Positions 39,801-47,688 are shown, numbered from the stretch's first letter. The stretch: 64,000 nt of DNA from Halichoerus grypus (GCF_964656455.1 NC_135721.1:47685530-47749529), one strand, 5' to 3'. Notes: generated by a model from the sequence alone, not told the origin. A program made the numbers and translations.

Positions 39801-40667
39801 TTTAAACAGAATTTTAAATCAACTCAGTCAACGGTTTCTCAACACTCAATGTAGGGAACGTGTAGAGAGAACAGGCAATGCTGAGGAGTTAAGAGGGATC
39901 AGAGAATGGGAGTTGTATCTGAGCTGGGAGAGGCCTGGGAAGTGAGTTAGGGAGAGGAGGGCTACCAGAAGGGCAAAAAGCTTGCAGGGAGATATAAATG
40001 ATGATAAGGGAATGAATTTGAGAAGTGGGCAGATGGAAATGCTGAGCTGGAGAAGGATGGGTGGCTGGAGGAGAATGAAAGGCCAATGAGTTTGGAAGAA
40101 GAACGGGTGTCAAGCTGGCGTGAGGGACACAGGTGTATGTTTGGGAAGACAATAAGGGAGAGAGAACTCCGAAATGGACGACCTCAGGAAACCCCCATCC
40201 CCTCCCTGGGCCTCAGTGTCCGCGTCTGCACGGTGAGGGGCTTAACCCTCCCGCGGTTGTGCGAGTAAGGGGCCGCGGGGGCCGCCTGGCCGTGTCTTGG
40301 GAGCCGAAGCGCGAGGCGGGAGAACGATGCGGTGGAGCAGCACCGCGTGGGGGTCCCGCCCTGGTCCTGACGGGGCGTGGGCGGCGCGGGACGCGATGCG
40401 CTGCGCCGAGGGGCCCCAGAGCGCCTGCCCGGGTCCCTAGGGAGGGTAGGTGGGTGCGGGCACCTGCAGGAGGGGCCTGGGCGCCGTGCGAAGGGCTGAA
40501 GGCGAGGGCGCCCACGCCTTACCGGAGATAGGAAGCGAGGTCCTGGGCACCGAGCGGGGGACGCGGCCGGATACCGGGCCGCTCAGCACCGCCAGCAGCA
40601 GCAGCGGGAAGGGCAAGGCCGGAGGCGGCTGGAAGCCCAGGAGGGGCAGCGTGGCAGAAGTCAGCAT
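15280..40667 (-). CDS. SEMA4F: SEMA4F, semaphorin 4F, complete spliced gene (14 coding exons)
   Basis: Class 4 semaphorin: a single-pass cell-surface guidance protein of neurons and glia. Class 4 semaphorins signal mainly through plexins. The 14 exons join in frame to 2313 nt, encoding 770 residues, the length I recall for human SEMA4F. Order along the protein: signal peptide (hydrophobic core PFPLLLLAVLSG, about residues 19-30); sema domain about 50-505 with motifs YVGARDTIFAL, CHNFVQIL and YLGTEDGHLHRAV; cysteine-rich PSI module about 512-566 (NCGRLQSCSEC); short Ig-like domain about 572-640; transmembrane helix about 659-681 (GAGLAGFLLGVLAASLTLLL); cytoplasmic tail with a Pro/Ser-rich stretch, ending CDETSI. 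The family member is reported to bind PSD-95 through its C-terminus. No frameshift or stop is seen. The start is the first in-frame ATG after the CpG promoter, with A at -3. The exons are listed separately. Confidence 0.96.
16132..16190 (-). CDS. SEMA4F: SEMA4F coding exon 13
   Basis: A 59-nt exon, residues 548-567 plus one base (GLVQDIESADVSSLCPKEPG). The acceptor is CTACAG|GCTGGT. The donor GGAG|GTCTGT is non-consensus at +3 and +4. The phase matches the exons on both sides. Confidence 0.92.
16531..16544 (+). repeat. Homopolymer G14
   Basis: Fourteen consecutive G in SEMA4F intron 12, about 340 nt upstream of exon 13 on the coding strand (C14 there). Confidence 0.9.
17130..17352 (+). mobile_element. 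CAN-SINE in SEMA4F intron 12 (older subtype)
   Basis: Older subtype with 'tctgactcttgatattggct'. Duplication agaagtaccaac(a/t)tggt at 17113-17129 and 17353-17369, with one mismatch. Confidence 0.95.
17744..17946 (+). mobile_element. CAN-SINE in SEMA4F intron 12, young
   Basis: Duplication aaaaatgtttcatta at 17729-17743 and 17947-17961. Confidence 0.97.
18000..18372 (+). mobile_element. L1M-like 3' end in SEMA4F intron 12
   Basis: 'aagattggtcaggagttgat', 'gttgtgaagctgagcaagag' and 'gaaattccttataataaaat' follow an old L1 3' UTR. Confidence 0.55.
18382..18590 (+). mobile_element. CAN-SINE in SEMA4F intron 12
   Basis: Short duplication agtcctta at 18374-18381 and 18591-18598. The head is preceded by a G8 run. 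Confidence 0.9.
19509..19851 (-). mobile_element. Minus-strand tRNA-type SINE split by another SINE
   Basis: Pieces 19509-19533 and 19762-19851 (ttctaccgactgaggagcca at the right) belong to one short minus-strand SINE. The outer duplication is aacagatgaga(g/a)ac, at 19495-19508 and 19852-19865. Confidence 0.85.
19534..19761 (+). mobile_element. CAN-SINE nested inside the preceding minus-strand SINE
   Basis: Plus-strand SINE with a long (taaaa)n tail. Its target duplication, aaagtag(g)ctccaca at 19520-19533 and 19762-19776, is itself part of the host SINE. Confidence 0.92.
19938..20098 (-). CDS. SEMA4F: SEMA4F coding exon 12 (end of sema, PSI domain)
   Basis: A 161-nt exon, residues 495-547 plus two bases (SWLLVGSRTEV to AHAGEHG). 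It carries most of the PSI cysteines: C513, C519, C522, C530 and C539. Acceptor CTGTAG|AGCTGG, donor GGCGG|GTGAGT. Confidence 0.95.
20214..20323 (-). CDS. SEMA4F: SEMA4F coding exon 11
   Basis: A 110-nt exon, residues 458-494 (EDGHLHRAVRLG to MKLYQ). Acceptor TTCCTAG|AGGATG, donor TCAA|GTGAGT. Confidence 0.96.
20464..20686 (-). CDS. SEMA4F: SEMA4F coding exon 10
   Basis: A 223-nt exon, residues 384-457 plus one base (CITNNMKLQQFG to DVLYLGT), containing the sema motif RVVAHRV. Acceptor CACTAG-type (CTAG|TGCATC), donor GACAG|GTATGT. Confidence 0.96.
20809..20956 (-). CDS. SEMA4F: SEMA4F coding exon 9
   Basis: A 148-nt exon, residues 334-383 (W334 split; EGAAISAVCAF to PQPRPGE). Acceptor CTTACAG|GGAGGG, donor GAGAG|GTGAGG. 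Confidence 0.96.
21173..21351 (-). CDS. SEMA4F: SEMA4F coding exon 8
   Basis: A 179-nt exon, residues 275-333 plus two bases (GDLGGRKTLQHRWTTFLKA to YGIFSSQ). It holds the semaphorin hallmark RWTTFLKA(D/R)L(L/V)C. Acceptor CCCCAG|GGGGAC, donor AGTG|GTGAGG. Confidence 0.96.
21565..21795 (-). repeat. MIR in SEMA4F intron 7
   Basis: 'ctcattaagtcctcaaaaca', 'cctcatctcacagaggagg' and 'ggagccaggacttgaacct' match reverse MIR over most of its length. Confidence 0.82.
22001..22152 (-). CDS. SEMA4F: SEMA4F coding exon 7
   Basis: A 152-nt exon, residues 224-274 (APAFAAAVALSPAEW to RVARVCA), containing the sema motif DDEIYFFFTE. Acceptor TCCCCAG|CCCCAG, donor TGCG|GTGAGA. Confidence 0.96.
22251..22370 (-). 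CDS. SEMA4F: SEMA4F coding exon 6
   Basis: A 120-nt exon, residues 184-223 plus one base (GGVLYVATVRNYLGTEP to LPSWLN). The acceptor CTGCAG is followed directly by a G6 run. The donor is AACG|GTGGGG. The following intron is only 98 bp. Confidence 0.95.
22620..23765. other. SEMA4F intron 5, part without recognised elements
   Basis: No named repeat or exon seen apart from short MIR-like words. Confidence 0.45.
23925..23970 (+). repeat. Purine-rich simple repeat
   Basis: (aaaag)n followed by (ggga)n in SEMA4F intron 5. Confidence 0.85.
24735..24945 (+). repeat. MIR in SEMA4F intron 5
   Basis: 'catagaatggagataatacc', 'gttaaatgcgatac' and 'gtagggcctggcatatg' follow MIR. Confidence 0.68.
25547..25586. 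repeat. CA/CG alternating microsatellite
   Basis: tacacacacgcgcgtgcaca and following acacgcacgcac. Alternating purine-pyrimidine in SEMA4F intron 5. Confidence 0.85.
25850..26070 (+). mobile_element. L1M-like 3' end in SEMA4F intron 5
   Basis: 'gtctgcagacataggaaaga' and 'attttcattttctcctttct' resemble an old L1 3' UTR. Confidence 0.4.
27420..28320 (+). mobile_element. L1M-like 3' relic in SEMA4F intron 5
   Basis: 'tttttcaacctcactaatgg', 'tttggcccagcaattctact' and 'atgttcagcatacaatatta'. Split by the SINE at 27652. Confidence 0.6.
27652..27849 (+). mobile_element. CAN-SINE in SEMA4F intron 5, inside an L1 relic
   Basis: Duplication aaaaacctttacac at 27638-27651 and 27850-27863. Confidence 0.96.
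28480..28693 (-). mobile_element. CAN-SINE, minus strand, SEMA4F intron 5
   Basis: Duplication attttctat(a/g)ctgctattt at 28461-28479 and 28694-28712, with one mismatch. Confidence 0.96.
29092..29113. repeat. 22-nt perfect palindrome
   Basis: Half-site cagcaagtgaa and its exact reverse complement, with no spacer. In SEMA4F intron 5. Confidence 0.9.
29231..29429 (-). mobile_element. CAN-SINE, minus strand, SEMA4F intron 5
   Basis: Duplication aagaagtcattt(c/t)gtt at 29215-29230 and 29430-29445. Confidence 0.96.
29686..29883 (-). mobile_element. CAN-SINE, minus strand, SEMA4F intron 5
   Basis: Duplication atgttcatttt at 29675-29685 and 29884-29894. Confidence 0.95.
30180..31200 (+). mobile_element. 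L1M-like 3' relic in SEMA4F intron 5
   Basis: 'gttccaaacagatcaaagag', 'tgatttagggtgtaaactgg' and 'ctttgatatagtaatccatt'. Split by the SINE at 30916. Confidence 0.6.
30916..31100 (+). mobile_element. CAN-SINE in SEMA4F intron 5, inside an L1 relic
   Basis: Head gggggtgcctgggtggctca, tail ending taatacaatctttttt. The flanks share only t(t/c)taaattg, so the ends are approximate. Confidence 0.9.
31205..32137. other. SEMA4F intron 5, part nearest exon 5
   Basis: No named repeat or gene seen. The exon 5 donor begins at 32137. Confidence 0.45.
32138..32231 (-). CDS. SEMA4F: SEMA4F coding exon 5
   Basis: A 94-nt exon, residues 153-183 plus one base (DVSSFQQVERLENGRGKCPF to SAAVMA). Acceptor CTGTAG|GATGTG, donor GGCTG|GTGAGT. 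It stands alone between the two largest introns (4.7 kb and 9.8 kb). Confidence 0.95.
32232..34585. other. SEMA4F intron 4, part without named elements
   Basis: The stretch at about 33430-34180 has the pyrimidine-rich wording of an old L2-like relic ('acagcagtaacctcctcctc'), but I cannot align it firmly. The rest is unassigned. Confidence 0.4.
34590..34835 (+). repeat. MIR in SEMA4F intron 4
   Basis: 'tttgctctgcctctgccaac', then 'cttgtaaaatggatataaat', follows MIR. Confidence 0.65.
34840..36882. other. SEMA4F intron 4, unassigned stretch
   Basis: Contains a 152-codon minus-strand open frame (35533-35991) with no domain I recognise, and a CT-rich run at about 36655-36750 that includes the polypyrimidine-like text 'cctccctccccctccctttc'. 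Confidence 0.45.
36883..36981 (-). CDS. SEMA4F: SEMA4F coding exon 4
   Basis: A 99-nt exon, residues 120-152 (DECHNFVQIL to PKCGVI), with the conserved sema motif CHNFV and the NAS sequon. Acceptor CCCCCAG|GACGAA, donor ATT|GTGAGT. Confidence 0.96.
37213..37272 (-). CDS. SEMA4F: SEMA4F coding exon 3
   Basis: A 60-nt exon with 20 whole codons, residues 100-119 (IDWMVPEAHRQNCRKKGKKE). Acceptor TTCTCAG|ATTGAC, donor GAG|GTAGGT. Phase 0 at both ends. Confidence 0.95.
37933..38084 (-). CDS. SEMA4F: SEMA4F coding exon 2
   Basis: Residues 49-99 (EADSYLTRF to SGERPRR), the start of the sema domain. The acceptor is TGCCAG|AGGCTG and the donor CAGG|GTGAGA. The first codon (E49) is completed by the last base of exon 1. 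It contains the N-glycosylation sequon NYS. Confidence 0.95.
38595..38790 (+). repeat. MIR in SEMA4F intron 1
   Basis: 'ctttcacttaccagctctat', 'ctttcctcatctgtaaac' and 'aattaaatgagataac' follow MIR. Confidence 0.7.
38886..39073 (+). mobile_element. CAN-SINE in SEMA4F intron 1
   Basis: Duplication attatgaca at 38877-38885 and 39074-39082. Confidence 0.95.
39085..40200. other. SEMA4F intron 1, unassigned stretch
   Basis: No recognised exon or repeat. A T17 run lies at about 39762-39778. Confidence 0.45.
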
Positions 40668-40850
40668 CTTTAGCTCCGCCTGGCCGCTGGGTGGGGCGCG
40701 CCCTGCCACCTGCGCTCAGAGCCGCGGGACCGCGGGCCTCGGCCCCACTCGGGTCTCCTCGGTCCGGTTCGGCCTGCGTCGGCCAGACGAGAACGCAACC
40801 TGGCTCCGCCCCTTCAAGAAAGGACTAATGGTCGAGCCGATTTCCTCTTC
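40205..40850. promoter_or_regulatory. CpG island over SEMA4F exon 1
   Basis: A dense CG-dinucleotide run in an otherwise CpG-poor window. It covers SEMA4F exon 1, the 5' end of intron 1 and the upstream promoter. Confidence 0.85.
40523..40667 (-). CDS. SEMA4F: SEMA4F coding exon 1
   Basis: Encodes residues 1-48 plus one base. It holds the start ATG at 40667-40665 and the signal peptide (LPFPLLLLAVLSGPVSG). It ends at the donor G|GTAAGG. The reading frame extends 5' of this ATG but only with non-ATG codons (the upstream candidate is GTG), so 40667 is the start. It lies inside a CpG island. Confidence 0.93.
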
Positions 40851-40885
40851 CAGCCAATCGAAGTTGGGTGGGGGCGGAGCTAAGG
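40668..40885 (-). promoter_or_regulatory. SEMA4F: SEMA4F core promoter and 5' UTR region
   Basis: TATA-less and GC-rich. A GC box (ctccgcccct) lies at about 40804-40813. A second (gggggcgg) lies at about 40869-40876. A CCAAT box (plus-strand ccaat, inverted with respect to the gene) is at about 40854. The transcription start itself cannot be fixed from sequence alone. Confidence 0.55.
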
Positions 40886-41464
40886 AGCGGAGATGCCCAA
40901 CCCAGGTACAGGAGGAGTTAGACCTAGGTAAAGGTGGGAGTTCTACTTCGGAATCAGGCTGGAGGTGTGGCTCCAGGTCTTCCCGTGTCGGGTTTGCTCA
41001 GTCGGCTCCAAAAGCTCAAATGCCCGTTATCTGAAATAATAGGAAAAATATGTGTATAATGGGTACACACACCAAATTTCTCAAAAGTATTATTTTAGCA
41101 AGCATTTAACAAATAACTGCAAACAGATAATTGCAATGCAAAATGATTTATGTTTGCTATATAATAATGTGAAATAAATGCTCAGAAGATTTAGGTTTTG
41201 CTTGAGCAAATCAGGAAGGTTTCACAGAAGTGACATCTGAACTGAGTGTTCAAGGATGAGTAGGCCTTTGAGGGCGAGGGGCAAAGACTACCTATGGATA
41301 TATCCACTTGGAAATCCTACAGACATAACAAACACAGAGCCTGAAAATAATGCGCTATCTCCCCCATCCCAACCCCTCCAGGCTCCTCTTTCAAGCACTT
41401 AGTACTCCAATTTATAACCTTGCAGGTAGTCTTTGCTTTCTCCTCTTTCATCCCCCACTCTTTG

Positions 41465-42225
41465 GTTATCTAGGCTACATAACAAATGTAACAAATTAAC
41501 ATCAAAATTTAGTGGTTTAAAACAATAAACATTTATTATCTCTCACAGTTTCCCTGTGTCAGGAATTCAGCAATAGCTTAGCTGTGTTGTCGAGCTCCCA
41601 GTCTCTCAAGAGCTTATAGTCCTGGGACGCCTGGGTGGCTCAGTTGGTTAAGCACCTGCCTTCAGCTCAGGTCATGATCCCAGGGTCCTGGGATCCAGTC
41701 CCGCATCAGGCTCCTTGCTCAGCAGGGAGCCTGCTTCTCCCTCTGCCTGCCACTCTCCCTGCCTGAGTGCTCTCTCACTCTCTCTCTCTCGCTGACAAAT
41801 AAATAAAATCTTAAAAAAAAAAAAAAGCGAGCTTATAGTCCTGATACTGGATGGGGCTGCAGTCATCTGAATGTTTGACTAGGGCTGGAGGATCCACTTC
41901 CAGGGTGGCTTAGTTCCATGCCTGGCAAGTTGATAGTGGCTGTTGGCAGTAAGTGTCAATTCCTTTCCATATGGACCTCTCCATGGGGTTGTTGGAATGT
42001 CCTCAGAATATAGTGTTACTTCTTCAGAGCGAATGATCCAAAAAAGCAAGGTGAAAGTCACAATGTCTTTTATAATCTAGCCTCAGAAGTAAAATATAGT
42101 AACTTCTGCCATATTCTTTCGGTCCCACAGGCCAACCCTCATGCACTGTGGGTAGGGACTACACAAGAGTGGAATACAAGGATTGCAGGAGTCCATCCTG
42201 GAGGCTGGCTACCACATCCACATGT
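41465..42225. repeat. Ancient interspersed repeat split by a SINE, family not named
   Basis: 'gtggtttaaaacaataaaca', 'tttattatctctcacagttt', 'gactagggctggaggatcca' and 'ctggaggctggctaccaca' are phrases of a common old mammalian repeat (LTR-like). The SINE at 41625-41828 divides it. Confidence 0.45.
41625..41828 (+). mobile_element. CAN-SINE between SEMA4F and M1AP
   Basis: Duplication gagcttatagtcctg at 41610-41624 and 41829-41843. It splits an older repeat. Confidence 0.97.
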
Positions 42226-42520
42226 AAGCAGTCATCATGTCCTGTTAATACTGCCTCATAAATAACTTAAACTTGTCCTTTTCTTTCCATTATCGTCATA
42301 GTTCAGGACTTTATTATTGCTCACCTAGACGATACAATAGTTTCATTTAAAACGACAGCAACAAAACCTGCCTCCAAGCTCTCCCTTTTCATATTGCCAT
42401 CAGGGTAATCTCTCTAAAGTGCACATTCTGGTTTATTCATTCAATATTATTGAGGACCTATTATATGCTAGGCATTTTTAAAGTACCAGACATAAGAAGA
42501 TGATTAAAATACGGTTTCTA

Positions 42521-42612
42521 GTACTCCCTTGGGCAGCACATATACTAAAATAGTAACGATACAGAGAAAATTAGTACGGTCCCTGCACAAAGACACACAA
42601 AACACGGCTCCT
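42521..42612 (+). pseudogene. U6 snRNA pseudogene
   Basis: gtactcccttgggcagcaca followed by tatactaaaatagtaacgat and acagagaaaattagtacgg follows the U6 sequence from its 5' end with scattered substitutions (for example the normal cttcgg is cttggg). The 3' part is more divergent. Substitutions in the ACAGAGA/AGC region argue against function. Confidence 0.88.
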
Positions 42613-42809
42613 GAATTCAAATTGCTTAGTCTAGAAGGGAAAATAGACATTTGAGATTGATACAGCAAGCCACCAGGACACTCCTATCTCCACTGGATTT
42701 TGTCAAAGGGACTGTAGGAATCAACAGCAAGCAAATGAAAATGAGCATGAGTAGAGAGGGGCAGACCCTCTTGGAATGTAGAGGTTTGAAGACTTGAAAG
42801 AGCTTCTTG

Positions 42810-42950
42810 AAAGTAGACTAAACTCCATGAGGGCAGGGACCAGTGTGTGTCCACCGAACCCCAATCTTAGCACAGTGCCTGGCACATAGTGTGCCCTCAA
42901 CAAGTATTTATTGAATAAAAGAGTGACCGACTGAATAAGTGAATCAACGA
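42810..42950 (+). repeat. L2 3' end
   Basis: 'ctccatgagggcagggacca', 'cacagtgcctggcacatagt' and 'caacaagtatttattgaat' match the L2 3' end closely. Confidence 0.72.
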
Positions 42951-43119
42951 TGTGGAAGAGAAAGGTTAAAGCTAAGGACACAATGGGGGTGGCACTGGAA
43001 TGTCGGGGGGGGGCGTTACTGGAATATTTAATTGGGGTTGGGAGTTAGCTAACGAGGAAGTGTCAAGTTTAGCATAACATCCTCAACAGAGATCCAAAAC
43101 TCTATCTCAGGGCTAAAGT

Positions 43120-43650
43120 AGGGCCATTTCCCTGGCGCCCAAGGACTTGGAGACCGCGGTGCTGAGCTAGAGCCTGAGGCGGCCCCTGAGGCTGCGCGCG
43201 CAGTGAGCAGCGCCGCGCAGCCGCCGTCCGCCTGACGGGGGCGCCTTCCGCGGCGCGCGCACACTCCGATATCCCGGAGGGCCAGGTAATGGGGGATTTG
43301 CCTTCCCAAGGAAGAGGGAACACCCTTACTTTTCCCTGCCTCTGGGCAGAAGGAGGGCTGAGGGCCTCAGCGGGAGGACCGCCCCGAGAGCGCGGCGGAG
43401 AGCGCCTCGCAGGTGGGCTTGGGCCGAGCTCCGGCCGCCTTCAGGCAGGTTTTGGTGGTCCAGGCCGGGGCAGTACGCCCACTGGTTCTAACCCCCCGCG
43501 GTCCCGAGCCGCCCCTCCGCGCACGTGTCTGAGGACCGCGACGCCACCTCAACTGGGCGGCGCTCCCAGGCCTGAGGGCTGGCCTGCCAATCCGCCAGGC
43601 ACGGTAGATGCCGTGCCTAGACCCCTCGACGCTTTGTGGGGGCCACGACA
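43120..43650. promoter_or_regulatory. Second CpG island, candidate M1AP promoter
   Basis: A CG-rich stretch (many gcgcgc, gcggcg and ccgccgtccg runs) 2.5 kb from the SEMA4F promoter and 4.1 kb upstream of the M1AP first coding exon. It has plus-strand donor-like sites CAG|GTAATG (43283/43286) and CAG|GTGGGC (about 43412), either of which could end a non-coding first exon. Confidence 0.55.
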
Positions 43651-44559
43651 ATGTTTGAACCTCTTGTAAAGTCAAGAAAACAGTGACCCTTTAGGGTCAA
43701 AGAACATGTTTTGATTTTTTTTATCAGAGAAAAAGTTTTAGGGCCCACGAAAATCTATTAGTTAATTTTTATTTATTTTTTTTAATGAGGAAGTGCCTCA
43801 CGAAGGGAAAAGTGCTTAAGATCCAAGAAATTTTTAATGCGGCCCTGCGGGAGGGAGAACCATTGAATCATTTATCAGACACAGTGTCATAAGGGCTATA
43901 AAGGCATAGTATAGGCACTTTTGTGAGGGCACGTAAAGGGGCCCTAACCTATAAAGACCTAAAGTCAGAGACCTAAAGGATGAGTAGGGGTTAAGGAGGG
44001 TAATGATAGAGAAGAACTTCCAGCAGCTTCAGGAGCCACAATGAGAGGCCCACGAGTTTGTGGACCTGAAAGGTGCCTTAGGGGTGGGGTAGGGTGGGAG
44101 GGGGCTGGGCAGGGGATGGTATGGCATGAGGATGGAGACTTGGGAAGGATACGTGCAGAACTTCGGAGCCAGGATAAGGATTTTGTTCCAAATGTAATTG
44201 GAAGCCACTGAAGGGTTTGTAGTAAAGGAATAACTTGATGGCTTTTGGTGGTTCAAGGTCCAGTTCCAGGTTTGACCAGTTTGCAGAGAGACACCAGTGA
44301 GTGTTTGGGCAAAAATGGAGAGTACAGGATCAAAAATAGTCAGATCCTGCTTAGTCCTATGCCCAGATGCATCAGATGCATGCATTGATCATGTTAGAGA
44401 GTAGAGGGAAGAGAGCTGCCTCTTACCTCATTTGAAGTACAGTCTTGGAATTGCATACAAGTATGGGATCTAAAAATGACTTGTGCAAGCTAAAACCGTT
44501 GAAAGTGATCTTACTCAATGGGGAAAAGTTATATTTGTTCCAGGACCTTTCAAAATTGT

Positions 44560-45220
44560 CAAAATATTAAAATCTGTCTTACTATCAGCTATAAGTGGGA
44601 AATAAAAAATAGTAAAACTAGTATCTATTCAGCAAACTGTAATTGAAAACATTGGATATCAGAATGTTCTATTTCTTTGTAAAAAAAACTTACCAAGAAT
44701 AGTTTGAACAGCACTTGTGCTTGTCTTCTTCTCATGGTATAACTTATGATCAAGCAGGCATCTTTTCTGTGCCTTAGCTAATTGTCATACTCCTTTCTAA
44801 GTTTGGATCAGCTTCCAACATTATATCCTTTGTACTTTCAATTTTGTAAAACAGCTCCAAGGGTTCCTTTAATATGAAGTTGTTTTGCTGGTGGCACTTT
44901 CTCTGGGCCATCTTCATACTTTTTGTCACAACCACTTTCCCCATTTATGTTAAGTTCACCTTCACAAAGTCCTCTGGCTGCTTATCTAGAGTCTATCAAA
45001 TGCTGGCATTGTCAGCATTCTTACAGTTAGCTTTTTCTTCTGTAACTCCATTTATGTTCAGTTCAACTTTCACCACGTGTCATTTCTTTGCTACACTTTC
45101 ATCTTGAAATGGCCAATTTTGTCAGATTCCCTCTTTTTTTTGTAAAATGTCACATGGGTTTATCACTAGCAGGCAAGGAGGTAAAACAACTACACAGTTT
45201 ATTGCCTGTGCTTAAACTGA
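44560..45220 (-). mobile_element. Possible Tigger-like DNA transposon relic
   Basis: On the minus strand, short peptide stretches in shifting frames resemble a transposase C-terminal region known from Tigger-type elements (KELLELFYKI-like, LEADPNLERSMTI, then EKK...TS..VQT). Frameshifts and stops are frequent. The family call rests on memory of such peptides. Confidence 0.35.
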
Positions 45221-45739
45221 ATAAGCATCTGAAGGAACCAGTCACTGACAAACTTTGAAAAAAGTGACATAACTGATCACTAATCATGATGAGCATCTGT
45301 TCCTTCTGTAGTGATTTGTGGACTGAAGAGCTAGCTGTGATTTATATTTTATGTAATTACAGTTAATATTCCATGGTAACTGAAATTTGAACTATGTTGA
45401 TGGGGACTGGTGTCAATTAACTAAACTGTAGCAAGAGATTTGTAAATATTGGAACCATGCAAACTTAGAACTGCCCATGAGCTAAAATAACAAGAGTTTC
45501 CGATGTGAGGGAAGATGGAGAGGGGGAGTAGAAGCTCATTCTACATTAAATAAGACCTCTGTCTGGGTACCTGTCTATGTGAATCTGTGTGTTAGTCTCA
45601 AATTCAGCATTACATTGATCCCATGCACTTAATTTAAAAGTACAGTTAAAAGATATTATGATATGTGCTTCCTTGCTGAATACATTAGTCATTGCTTTGG
45701 ATTTCTAGTTCAAGATTACTTTTAATAGGTTAGCATATT

Positions 45740-45815
45740 TATTCACTTATTTGTTCAGCTGTACCCAACACATAATTGGAGCTCAATAAAAAATTGCTGA
45801 ATGAACAAATGCTAA
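45740..45815 (+). repeat. L2 3'-end-like fragment
   Basis: 'ggagctcaataaaaaattgc' and 'tgaatgaacaaatg' resemble the final part of L2. Confidence 0.4.
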
Positions 45816-46082
45816 GTTCCACTGACCAAAAAGGAAAGTTTGAAGGGGAATAACTTCACAGATTGATTTTGAGGAACACATTTATCTATGCACTCGATAG
45901 ATCACTTTTCAAGATCCTAAATTCCAAAGTGTTTCTGAAAATTATCATAAATAATATATTTCTCTGGACCTGGGGAAATCAAATAAGTTTTTATTTTCCC
46001 TGCATTCTTTAGCTAGCAGGCAATTATATAGAATTATTTCAGTTCTCAGAGATAATTTTTTAATCTAAAAAATACTTTCCTT

Positions 46083-46270
46083 GGGGCACCTGGGTGGCTT
46101 AGTCAGTTAAGCATCTGCCTTCAGCTCAGGTCATGATCCCAGGGTCCGGGGATCAAGCCCCCACAGCAGGCTCAGGGTTGTGAGATCAAGCCCTGTGTCA
46201 GGCTCTGTACTAGGTGTGGAGCCTGCTTAAGATTCTCTCTCTTCCTCTGTCCCTCCCCCCCAAAAAAAAG
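46083..46270 (+). mobile_element. CAN-SINE with an internal duplication (chimeric)
   Basis: The segment around 'gatcaagccc...caggctc' occurs twice, at about 46150-46172 and 46184-46205. The first copy is like the young subtype and the second like the older 'ttgtgagatc' subtype. There is no clear target duplication. Confidence 0.85.
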
Positions 46271-46279
46271 ATATTTGCT

Positions 46280-47030
46280 CTAGATTTTTGTAAACATATT
46301 TATGAGGTTATTTCTATCATCTATTCCTAGTTTAAGGGTCTTTCTCATGCATGAATGTTAAGTTTTAACAAAAGCTGCTTCTGCATCTAATGAGATGATC
46401 ATATTTTTCTCATTTAATCTTTAAATGTGATGAGTTACAGTGACTGTCTAACTTTATATCAACGTTTTATTCTTGCAGTAAACCCAGCTTGGTCATGATG
46501 TGTTACTTGTTTTATATATATTGCTGTTTTCCAATTTGTTTGTATCTTGTTCAGGATTTTTACATCTAGGTTTGCGGATGAGATTGCCCCATAATTTTCT
46601 CTTATAATATTCTTATCTGATTTTGGTATCAAAGGTTATGTTAACCTAGTAAAACTAATAGAGCAGTAATTCCCCTCTTATTCTAGGAAAGACTTTGTTT
46701 AACATTGAAATTCTTGGTCTTTGAGAATTTGATGGAACTCATCAGTGGAATCATCCAGCCCTATAGTTTACTTTGTGGGAAGATATTTGACTACCAATTA
46801 AATTGCTTCAGTAGTTATAGGCTATTTAGGTTTTTTAATTTCTTTTTGATCTAGTATTGGTTAGATATATTCTTATAGTGACTTTTCTACTTTATCAGAT
46901 TTATTGGCATAAAGTTGTTGGTTATATCTTTCCATAATCCTTTCCATGTTTGAGTATTTATAAGGATGTTTAGATGTCCCCTTCTCATTCCTAATATTGG
47001 GTCTATGTTCTCATTTGTTCTCCTTTCTGA
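46280..47030 (-). mobile_element. Decayed L1 ORF2, minus strand
   Basis: Reverse-strand L1 RT words: 'aaacccagcttggtcatgat', 'ccaatttgtttgtatcttgt', 'ttgatggaactcatcagtgg' and 'ttattggcataaagttgttg'. No open frame remains. Confidence 0.65.
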
Positions 47031-47688
47031 ATCTGAGCCCTGGGGATAGGTGTAAGTATCCCAAAAGAAAGAAAACAAGGGTGTTGGAGACAGAGAAAAC
47101 AGTATGAACAAACACACTGAAGTGAATGGTATGTTTGGTTTTATTTCAGTGAGAAGCTTGAGGTGAAGAATAGCCTTCAATAAGGCTGAAGGTCAAGTCA
47201 TAAAGGGTCTTGAATGGGTCTTGTGGGAGAAAACTTGGTCATATTTTTATTTTTAAGAATTACTATGTAGCAAATAAACACTGTGTTAAACACTGACAGA
47301 TAAAGTTGGCAAGACAAGTTCTCCAGCCTTGGGAAGCTCACAGTGTATTGGGGAGGCAGTCATAGAAACAAATTATAAAATACAATATAATAAATGCTGA
47401 TAAAGAAATAAAGTTCATGAGAGCAGATAGCTTACTTGAAGACTGAAATTTGGTCTTTGTGTCTTTTTGTTTAGTTCCACTCAGCATCTGTAAGCACTCT
47501 CAGCCTTGCACTACAGGTAAACATCTAGGTCCCTTGGGAGCTGTTAAGATGGGATAGCCTAGAGAAACTTGAGTTAGTACCCAGTCTGACTCCTTTCTGG
47601 ACTTAGTCCTCTAGGCCTGTGTTCATCATTTCAACCAAGCATAATTCAGTTTTATGAAAGCCAGTGATTTCTCTTTCCTTCCCTGTAG

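Noticed and set aside
40668..40709. Upstream start for SEMA4F at 40709
   Set aside because: The codon there is GTG, not ATG. The first in-frame ATG is at 40667, and the resulting signal peptide aligns with the known protein.
40450..41034. 194-codon plus-strand open frame over the SEMA4F CpG island
   Set aside because: GC-rich DNA lacks stop codons by chance. The frame is antisense to SEMA4F exon 1 and shows no domain.
43289..43669. 126-codon open frame in the second CpG island
   Set aside because: Low-complexity Arg/Pro/Gly/Ala composition expected from GC-rich DNA. No recognisable protein.
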